From contig DIWM01000047.1 in NCBI GenBank assembly GCA_002428485.1, positions 62,001 to 126,000 of the forward strand: DNA of 64,000 bases. Reading direction: 5' to 3'. Made by a program: the position numbers and the translations under genes. Positions 58,021 to 64,000 of this stretch are shown here, piece after piece; position 1 is the stretch's first letter; every line of letters begins with the position of its first letter. Below the pieces are notes generated by a model. That model saw nothing but the letters and a program-made list of their open reading frames with translations, had not been told where the DNA came from and did no database searches. This stretch comes from Deltaproteobacteria bacterium UBA6106. Its GTDB lineage: Bacteria; Desulfobacterota; Syntrophorhabdia; Syntrophorhabdales; Syntrophorhabdaceae.

Positions 58021-59103
58021 CTAAAACCCGGTTCTTGAATCCGTTTTTGTTGCCTCGTTGCCGTGTGAACGTATCTTTTTCGTGATCAGCCCCAGCAGTT
58101 CCTCTTCTCCCTCGATGACCACATCGATGGAAAGGTAGAAAAGATTCTCCGGAAGTTTCATCCGGGCCATCTTCACCGCATCCTTTTCTGTTGTTACCAT
58201 ACACTGGACATCCTTGAAGGATGCGCATTTCTCTATATCCTTTTCCGTATAAACGTGGTGATCCGGGTAGGATATGGCATGGACTACCTCTGCATCCAGG
58301 TCTTTGAGGAGATCGAAGAATGACTGGTTGTCGCCGAGCCCGCAAAAGGCGAGAACCCGTTTTCCCGCAATGAAATTGTAATGGGCAAAGAGATCGTTCC
58401 GCATGTTGTAAAGATGGGCAGGTTTGTATTCGACGCGGAACGTCGGTATCGTTCCGGCATTGCATTGCGTCCTGCTGTCAGGCTCGCCTTTGTTGACGAG
58501 GATAACGTCTGCTTCACCCACACGTTCTTCGGGTTCCCGGTACGGCCCTAGGGGAAAAAGACCTTTGGCTGCCGCGCCTTGCCTTCCGTTGAGAACAAGT
58601 ATATCCATATCCTTTTTGATGTTCCTCAACTGGAATCCGTCGTCGAGTATCGCCGTATCGATATTGAACATCTCTATCCCTTTTTCAATGGCCTTTGCGC
58701 GGCTTGCCCCGACGATGACGGGGACCTTTGATCTCTTTGCGAGCATCATCGCCTCGTCTCCGACTTCTTCCGCGGTATCCTTCCCGGCATCAACATGAAA
58801 GGTGCCCTGCCTTTTCCTCATATAGCCTCTTGTCACTATCCCCGGGTTAAAACCCTTTTCTTTTAGCCTTCGCGCTACGATGTCCACAATAGGCGTTTTT
58901 CCTGTTCCGCCGAGGGTTATATTGCCGACGCTGATGACGGGTATCCTTGCCTTTTCAATCCTCAGGAGACCCTTCCTGTATGAACATTCTCTAACAACAA
59001 GGCAAAACCGGTAAAGGGCAGACAGAAGGAGAAGCGGGATATAGAGAATAAGCCTCAGGGCCTGTGCTTCTCCACGCCACACCCTTACTATAGTATCCCT
59101 CAT
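58021..59103 (-). CDS. lpxK: Tetraacyldisaccharide 4'-kinase
   Basis: 360 aa. Walker A is VGNITLGGTGKTPIVD; other motifs are TRGYMRK, GDEAMMLAKRS, ILDDGFQLRN and CGLGDNQSFF. It phosphorylates the lipid A disaccharide at the inner membrane (N-terminal amphipathic/hydrophobic segment at about 18-38). Its presence shows that the host makes an outer membrane with lipid A. Confidence 0.94.
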   Translation of the reverse strand: MRDTIVRVWRGEAQALRLILYIPLLLLSALYRFCLVVRECSYRKGLLRIEKARIPVISVGNITLGGTGKTPIVDIVARRLKEKGFNPGIVTRGYMRKRQGTFHVDAGKDTAEEVGDEAMMLAKRSKVPVIVGASRAKAIEKGIEMFNIDTAILDDGFQLRNIKKDMDILVLNGRQGAAAKGLFPLGPYREPEERVGEADVILVNKGEPDSRTQCNAGTIPTFRVEYKPAHLYNMRNDLFAHYNFIAGKRVLAFCGLGDNQSFFDLLKDLDAEVVHAISYPDHHVYTEKDIEKCASFKDVQCMVTTEKDAVKMARMKLPENLFYLSIDVVIEGEEELLGLITKKIRSHGNEATKTDSRTGF

Positions 59104-59156
59104 ATTTAACCGAAATATATAACAGAAAATGCGCGAAAAATCAATGAATCAGAAGC

Positions 59157-59378
59157 GGCTCATAGTTCATGGCTCATAGCTCAAAGTAAAACCAAGCACG
59201 AAATCCTAAGCACCAAATCCTAAACGATATCAAAATTCAAGTATCAAATGTTCTAAACGTAAAAACTGTATGCATGTTGTGATATTTGAACATTGGAACA
59301 TTTGGATTTGTTTAGGATTTAGATATTCGGATTTAGTATTTGATTCTGCCATGAATCATGAGCCGTCAGCTATGAGCT
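59157..59378. repeat. Nested palindromic intergenic element (copy 3)
   Basis: Outer GCTCATAGTTCATGGCTCATAG / CATGAATCATGAGC, then AAATCCTAAACGATATCAAAAT with the complementary TTTGTTTAGGATTTAG, and AAGTATCAAATGTTC against GATATTTGAACATT. Same layout as copies 1 and 2. It occupies the lpxK to zinc-ribbon gene gap. Confidence 0.75.
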
Positions 59379-59705
59379 AATGTGGAACATCGGTGCCCGG
59401 ATAAGCGTGCTGTGGCAGGATGGGCATTTGCCCGGTTTGGTCAGCCGCCCCCTTTTCCTGAATACAAAATTGCAATGCTCGCAGCGGGCAGGTTCAACGA
59501 TGAAGTGCCCGTTGTTCTTCCGGACCGTCTTTTTGATATGCGCCAGATGGTCATTGACATCCTTCTCGGTGATCCTCGCGTAGACCGATATGTCGCGTGC
59601 CGTAAGGGTCTGTTCTTCAAGGAGCGCCGTTATAAAATGGCGTATCGTTTCATACCGTTCAGCAGGCGCCTCGGGTTCTCTCGGCCGCTTCCTCATCTCG
59701 CGCAT
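59370..59705 (-). CDS. Predicted transcriptional regulator: HTH plus zinc ribbon
   Basis: 111 aa. A winged-helix-like segment (RHFITALLEEQTLTARDISVYARITEKDVNDHLAHIKKTV, about 22-60) is followed by a zinc ribbon with two cysteine pairs: CEHCNFVF and CPSCHSTL. This arrangement is that of small archaeal-type regulators (COG3357-like). The basic N-terminus (RKRPREPEAP) is unusual. DNA binding is likely; targets unknown. Confidence 0.8.
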   Translation of the reverse strand: MREMRKRPREPEAPAERYETIRHFITALLEEQTLTARDISVYARITEKDVNDHLAHIKKTVRKNNGHFIVEPARCEHCNFVFRKRGRLTKPGKCPSCHSTLIRAPMFHISS

Positions 59706-59754
59706 AGTGTAACATTAATTGAACGTGATCCACTATCGAATAACCGGAGCAACA

Positions 59755-59930
59755 GCTCATGGCAAGAATGAAGCACCAAATCCGAAACAATATCTAAATC
59801 CTAAGCGCGAAATCCTAAAAAATATCAAAATCCAAATATCAAATGTTCAAAACAGAAGCCCTTCAACACGTTTTGAATTTTGAACATTTGAATTTGTTTA
59901 GGATTTAGAAATTCGGATTTCGGATTTGCT
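59755..59930. repeat. Nested palindromic intergenic element (copy 4)
   Basis: GCTCATGGCAAG, CCAAATCCGAAACAATATC, AAATCCTAAAAAATATCAAA and ATCCAAATATCAAATGTTCAAA on the left; TTTTGAATTTTGAACATTTG, TTTGTTTAGGATTTAGAAATTCGG and ATTTCGGATTTGC on the right. These form one large stem of imperfect arms. It spans most of the 303-base gap 59706-60008. Confidence 0.8.
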
Positions 59931-59947
59931 GTTCGTTATAGAACCTT

Positions 59948-59986
59948 ATTTTACCCATTTCATGCATAGCACGAAATGGGTAAAAT
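59948..59986. terminator. Perfect 14-bp inverted repeat downstream of the RlmD-like gene
   Basis: ATTTTACCCATTTC (59948-59961) and GAAATGGGTAAAAT (59973-59986) flank an 11-base loop. On the minus strand it follows the stop of the rRNA methyltransferase by 23 bases and could end its transcript; there is no long T run. Confidence 0.5.
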
Positions 59987-60008
59987 TTCATAATTGGCCG
60001 ATAGCGGT

Positions 60009-61373
60009 TTACATGCGCTTTAAATACACAAGGGTTTCCAGATGGGAGGTGTGGGGAAAGAAGTCGAAAGGGGTTATACTCACAACGCTTAAGCCGTGGC
60101 CGGGAAAGACCTTGAGATCGCGGGCCAGGGTTGCGGGGTTGCAGGAGACATAAACTATTCCCCGGGAGTTAAGCCTGACGATGAGCTCCATGCCGTCCTT
60201 GCTGATGCCGCTTCGCGGAGGATCGATAACGAGAAGGCCTGTTTTTGACGGCGCAATCTCCCTGAGGGCCTTTTCGATCGTTCCCGCATAAAAAACACAA
60301 TTCCCGATATTGTTGATAAGACAGTTTTCCCTCGCATTGATGATATTCCCAGATAACGAATCGATCCCTGTAACTGTTTGCGCGCAGCGTGAAAGATAAA
60401 GTTCGATCGGACCCATGCCGCAATACAGCCCCAGGACCTGTTCATCACCTGACAGAGAGGCAACCTCGGCTATTTTCCCGTAGAGCACACCGGCCGCCTT
60501 TGTGTTTGGCTGGAAGAAGGATTGAGGGTAGACCCTGAGCGTCATCCCGGCGATATTTTCAGTAATATATGATTGCCCGGCAACGCGCTGCAGTTGGTTA
60601 TAGTATATGGCGCCCCCATGTTTGTTATTGATCGAGAGATAGAGGCTCTTTACCGGGGGAACAGCTTTGTTAAGCGCCTCAAAAAGCCGGCTCAGGCCTT
60701 TAACGGTTCGCTGCGTTGCCTCCAGCGTGATCATTATTTCACCGGTGGTTTTTGATTCCCTCACGATAAGGTGCCGCAGCAATCCTTTCCCGGTGATCAC
60801 ATTGTATGAAGCGAGCCCCTCTTTGCCGGCAAATTCTTTGACAACAGGCACGATGCCTTCAATAACGGAACTGAAGACAGGACATGCTGCGACAGGGACA
60901 ACGAAAGCGCCGTATTGTTGGAAAGGCGAGACGCGTTCCCTCATCCCGAGGATGATTTCACCGTCCTTTTCTCCAAAGGCGAGCTCAACCTTATTCCTGT
61001 AAAAATACCTATCAGGCGAGGCCACGATCGGCATTACTTCCATACGATCGACATCGAACCCGCCTATCCTCTTCAGCGTCTGCCTGAGATAATTTGCTTT
61101 CAGCTCAAGTTGTTTTTCGTAGGCAAGGTCCTGCAGCGTGCAGCCGCCGCAGACACCAAAGTGCGGGCATACCGGGTCTGTCCTGAAGGGTGAAGGTTTT
61201 TCGATGGCCTCTATCGCGCCATAGGCATAGCCCTTGTTTTCTTTTGCTATCGCGATACGGACGACGTCGCCTGCGACACCGCCGGGCACGAAGATCACCC
61301 TGCCATCCTTTTTGGCAACGCCGTAATTGTTGGGAAAGGCAATATCTGTTATCTCAACCGATACATGGGTCAT
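60009..61373 (-). CDS. 23S rRNA (uracil-5-)-methyltransferase, RlmD/RumA-like
   Basis: 454 aa. An N-terminal TRAM-like domain (VSVEITDIAFPNNYGVAKKDG) is followed by the [4Fe-4S] cysteines CPHFGVCGGC and a distal one (ACPVF), then the SAM-dependent methylase domain with LGLYCGMGPIELYLS, DPPRSGISKDG and the catalytic cysteine in VYVSCNPAT. It methylates a uridine of 23S rRNA. The exact target position (U1939 type or U747 type) cannot be read. Confidence 0.93.
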   Translation of the reverse strand: MTHVSVEITDIAFPNNYGVAKKDGRVIFVPGGVAGDVVRIAIAKENKGYAYGAIEAIEKPSPFRTDPVCPHFGVCGGCTLQDLAYEKQLELKANYLRQTLKRIGGFDVDRMEVMPIVASPDRYFYRNKVELAFGEKDGEIILGMRERVSPFQQYGAFVVPVAACPVFSSVIEGIVPVVKEFAGKEGLASYNVITGKGLLRHLIVRESKTTGEIMITLEATQRTVKGLSRLFEALNKAVPPVKSLYLSINNKHGGAIYYNQLQRVAGQSYITENIAGMTLRVYPQSFFQPNTKAAGVLYGKIAEVASLSGDEQVLGLYCGMGPIELYLSRCAQTVTGIDSLSGNIINARENCLINNIGNCVFYAGTIEKALREIAPSKTGLLVIDPPRSGISKDGMELIVRLNSRGIVYVSCNPATLARDLKVFPGHGLSVVSITPFDFFPHTSHLETLVYLKRM

Positions 61374-61661
61374 AGTCAGCCACCAGCCATCAGCAATAAG
61401 CGCGTAAAGCGTGAGGCATTAAAATCCGTAAGGCGTAAGTTGTTAGGCGTAAGGGGGAGAACCAATTCAAAACTGCTGCATAAAATAATCGTGTCATTGC
61501 GAGCCCGCAGGGCGTGGCAATCCCAACGGATGAGATCACCACGTCGCATGCGCCCTCGCGATGACAGTAAGATTCTGAACGTTGAACATAGAACATGTGT
61601 TATCCTTCGTCCTTCGGTTTTTCCCTTCACGCCTTCCGCCTTACGACTCACGCCTAACGAC
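61374..61661. repeat. Intergenic repeats between rlmD-like and histidine kinase genes
   Basis: CCGTAAGGCGTAAGTTGTTAGGCG (61427-61450) and the complementary CGCCTTCCGCCTTACGACTCACGC (61629-61652) face each other. Between them, CATTGCGAGCCCGCAGG and GGGCGTGGCAATCC plus GATGAGATCACCACG (61495-61545) are another repeat type. No gene is seen here. Confidence 0.65.
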
Positions 61662-63890
61662 TTACGGGTTTTTTTGTCCCACGGGAAAGGATACCGTGAA
61701 AGTTGTCCCTGATTGAAAGCAGTCCTCATCTGTTGTGCAGTGAGGACATTGTGAGATGTTCCCGGGACAGAGGTCGTGGTCGGTGGGGATGAATCTGCAC
61801 CTCGTGCTCGCGAGCGAGATATCGAAGCCGAACCGTTTTCCATAGAACTTCATACGGAGAAGTTCGAGCCCCTTTCCTCCGGCGCCAAAATCATAGGGTC
61901 TTTTCGATGAATACATCTCCGTGTCTTTTGTGTGAAAAAGCCCGTCAAAGAGGTACTGCTGATCATCAGCGGTTATCCCCACGCCGGTATCGGTGACGCT
62001 CAAAAGAACCATGTCGCCTTGCTGCTCCACGGTAATCTTGACCTTCCCTCCGTCAGGTGTGTTCTCCACAGCATTCTTGATAAGGCCGTCCCCGATATCT
62101 CTCAGGATGACAGGGTCCATATAGATAAAGAGGTCGTTTTGTCCCTCAACCTCGAAGCTTATGTCCCTGTGCGCTGCCGCATGTTTCGCCTTTTCAATGA
62201 TGGGGAGGGTGAACGAATAGAGGTCGATCAACTGGAAGGAGAGGGTGCTTCCGGCCATGTACTGGCTCATCCACTCCTTCACGATGTTCCAGTGGGTGCG
62301 TATATCCCGGGGGATATCGGACAGCCCTTCTATCCTTTGCCAGATGCGCTCCAGCTCATCGAGGGTTGCCCCTGCCTCGAGTTCGTGGGAGACGCTGAAG
62401 ATCCTGTCCGTCTCTTTTGAAATATTGAGAAGCCGCTCCAGGTTCCTCTCAAGGGATTCCAAAAGCCCTTTTATGGTCTGGTACGGCTGCTGCATATGCT
62501 CAAGTTTGCGCTTCAGGATCCTTATGTTGCCCTGTATGACCGACAGGGGGGTTTTTAATTCGTGGGAGATATGATTTACCGCCTTGGTTTTTGCCCTGTT
62601 CAGTTTTTCCAGTTCGTTGCGGGACTGGATCAGGGCCTCATGGGCCTGGATACGCTCTGTGATATCCTCGCAGGTAAGGATATGCTCGCCGGTGGCAAGC
62701 TGTACGGGGATGAAATTGACGGTTTTGGATGTCTGATCCTTGCAGATCACATCGAAGGTCCTCGAGAAGAGCATATGCCCGGGCTTCGAATGCTTGATAT
62801 CGTTCGTCCAGACTGTGATGACATTTTTTCTGTAGACCGGATCGGGGAATGCCTTTTTGAACCAATTCCTCCCGTTGGGCACATCATTCAGGTCGTAACC
62901 GAAAAGCTCTTTGAATTTTGGATTGATATAGGTAAATGCCCCCTGAGGGTCGATCATTATGATTCCGAAGGGGGCATTGTCAGAAAGGACCCGGAACCGG
63001 TTGCGTTCGTTCCGCAACGTTTCTTCAGCCTGTTTGCGCCCGGTAATGTCCCTGAGATACACGAGGTAAACGAATATGCCGCGGGAAGGGATAACGGCGG
63101 CGGACACTTCAATAAAGATTGTCTTCCCTGTCTTTGTGATGCCTTTGAACTCGTATCGCGACGGCACCGGTTCGTTTCTTTGACGCCTGTTGTTTATGCT
63201 GATAAGCTTTTCCACGTCATCGGGATGGGCGACGATGGTAACCGGTTTTCCGATGATCTCGTCAGTAGTATCGTATTCAAACATTTTGACAAATCGCTTG
63301 TTCACATACTGATGCTTGTTTTCGTGGATGATGGCCACGCCGTCGTTGGAGTGCTCTATGGCAGTCCTGTACCGCTCCTCGCTCTCCATGAGGGCCGCTT
63401 CTGCCTTTTTCCGCCGCGTGATGTCCTGCATTGTCCCTTCGTAGTACAGGGCGTTGCCCCTGTCGTCCCTTACCTCCCGGATGTTGATCAGTATCCATTG
63501 GAGGCTCCTGTCCTTGCGGTACATCTGCACCTCAAAGTTCTGTACCACTCCATGTTTCTTAAGCAGGTTGACCAGCTCAATGCGGTTCGCGGGGTTTACA
63601 TAAAGCTGCCGGTTGATGTTCGTTATGGATTGAATGAGATCTTCGGGGGAGTCGTATCCGTGGATACGGGCAAGCGACGGGTTGGCGCTGAGAAACCTCC
63701 CGTCGATGCTTGTCTGGAATATCCCCTCCGTTGCGTTCTCGAACATGTTGCGGTATTTTTCTTCTGTTTGCCGCAGCGCTGTTTCGACATTCTTCCGCTC
63801 TGCGTCTACCTTTTCAAACCGCACAACGCACTCGCGAAGATCGGATATCTCCCTAAGCAGCTCATCTTTTTTCTTACCGGCTTTGTCCAT
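61662..63890 (-). CDS. PAS-domain sensor histidine kinase with Cys-rich insert in the ATPase domain
   Basis: 742 aa. A short coiled start is followed by three PAS/PAC repeats (ENATEGIFQTSIDGR; AIEHSNDGVAIIHE; DNAPFGIIMIDPQG), then the H-box NHISHELKTPLSVIQGN, N-box LIKNAVENTPDGGK, G1 DTGVGI and G2 GAGGKGLELL. There is no transmembrane segment, so sensing is cytoplasmic. Between G2 and the last beta strand lies an insert with cysteines (TRCRF, DHDLCPG, SQCPHCTTDEDC). It might bind a metal or an Fe-S cluster. The gene has no adjacent response regulator in the window. Confidence 0.92.
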   Translation of the reverse strand: MDKAGKKKDELLREISDLRECVVRFEKVDAERKNVETALRQTEEKYRNMFENATEGIFQTSIDGRFLSANPSLARIHGYDSPEDLIQSITNINRQLYVNPANRIELVNLLKKHGVVQNFEVQMYRKDRSLQWILINIREVRDDRGNALYYEGTMQDITRRKKAEAALMESEERYRTAIEHSNDGVAIIHENKHQYVNKRFVKMFEYDTTDEIIGKPVTIVAHPDDVEKLISINNRRQRNEPVPSRYEFKGITKTGKTIFIEVSAAVIPSRGIFVYLVYLRDITGRKQAEETLRNERNRFRVLSDNAPFGIIMIDPQGAFTYINPKFKELFGYDLNDVPNGRNWFKKAFPDPVYRKNVITVWTNDIKHSKPGHMLFSRTFDVICKDQTSKTVNFIPVQLATGEHILTCEDITERIQAHEALIQSRNELEKLNRAKTKAVNHISHELKTPLSVIQGNIRILKRKLEHMQQPYQTIKGLLESLERNLERLLNISKETDRIFSVSHELEAGATLDELERIWQRIEGLSDIPRDIRTHWNIVKEWMSQYMAGSTLSFQLIDLYSFTLPIIEKAKHAAAHRDISFEVEGQNDLFIYMDPVILRDIGDGLIKNAVENTPDGGKVKITVEQQGDMVLLSVTDTGVGITADDQQYLFDGLFHTKDTEMYSSKRPYDFGAGGKGLELLRMKFYGKRFGFDISLASTRCRFIPTDHDLCPGNISQCPHCTTDEDCFQSGTTFTVSFPVGQKNP

Positions 63891-63910
63891 GTAATATCCC
63901 TTAAGGAATT

Positions 63911-63938
63911 ATTATAAAATATTTTTGGTATTTTTGAA
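63911..63938 (-). promoter_or_regulatory. Possible promoter of the histidine kinase gene
   Basis: Minus strand TTCAAA (63938-63933), 16-base spacer, TATAAT (63916-63911), about 20 bases before the start at 63890. The -10 is perfect, the -35 weak, and AAGGGATA serves as binding site. Confidence 0.4.
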
Positions 63939-64000
63939 CGGTATAATTGTAAAATATCCCGATCGGGGAACGGCAAGGGTGTTTCCCTGAAAGGAGAGGA

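Noticed and set aside
62562..63917. 451-codon open frame on the plus strand antisense to the histidine kinase
   Set aside because: It mirrors the kinase codons and has no family motifs. The minus-strand kinase has all H, N and G boxes.

Overview
The window looks like the chromosome of a strictly anaerobic, Gram-negative bacterium. It carries lpxK (lipid A), three consecutive enzymes of the anaerobic benzoyl-CoA pathway, two methylenetetrahydrofolate reductase modules of the Wood-Ljungdahl type, a heterodisulfide-reductase-like HdrABC/MvhD set and GTP-dependent PEP carboxykinase. This combination suggests a Desulfobacterota-like syntrophic or sulfate-reducing aromatic degrader (for example a Syntrophorhabdus-like lineage). 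The taxonomic placement is inference; no marker gene proves it.

Layout. 1-5 kb is an accessory or conflict region: a 5'-truncated ARPP-1 family gene, a tiny four-cysteine ORF overlapping a DUF2779 double nuclease, then a tightly overlapping trio of AbiEii toxin, AbiEi antitoxin and ADP-ribosylglycohydrolase. 5-12 kb holds PEPCK, a solute-binding protein, an MFS carrier and a RidA relative. It also holds several gene wrecks: an internally deleted acyl-CoA synthetase, a probable integrase tail beside two tRNA genes, and a fragment of an ATPase-like gene. 12-19 kb holds plsY, an adenine-deaminase-like gene, an MFS carrier, a thioesterase, a class A PBP and a small secreted protein.

19.4-41.1 kb is the centrepiece, all on the minus strand. 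In transcription order it runs amtB, glnB, glnA, glutamine amidotransferase, mvhD2, metV2, metF2, a degenerate GltB2-like protein, GltB2, a GATase/GXGXG protein, hdrC, hdrB, a small winged-helix-like protein, a 1467-residue HdrA with a GltD-type domain inserted, a selenocysteine mvhD, metV1 and metF1. It joins ammonium assimilation, a split glutamate synthase, a flavin-based electron-bifurcation module and C1 metabolism, and is my best candidate for an undescribed system.

41.6-50.7 kb holds a Yip1-like membrane protein, a sodium:solute symporter and a crotonase on the minus strand. Facing them on the plus strand, behind a consensus sigma70-like promoter, is the benzoyl-CoA lower-pathway operon: SDR, 6-hydroxycyclohexenecarbonyl-CoA dehydrogenase, ring hydrolase, dienoyl-CoA hydratase, M24 peptidase and a TIM-barrel protein. 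50.7-64 kb is mostly housekeeping: radA, a universal stress protein, leuA-leuC-leuD-asd, lpxK, a zinc-ribbon regulator, an RlmD-like rRNA methyltransferase and a PAS histidine kinase.

Intergenic DNA is crowded with several families of short, degenerate, often nested palindromic repeats that recur across the window. I saw no CRISPR array, rRNA or complete insertion sequence.
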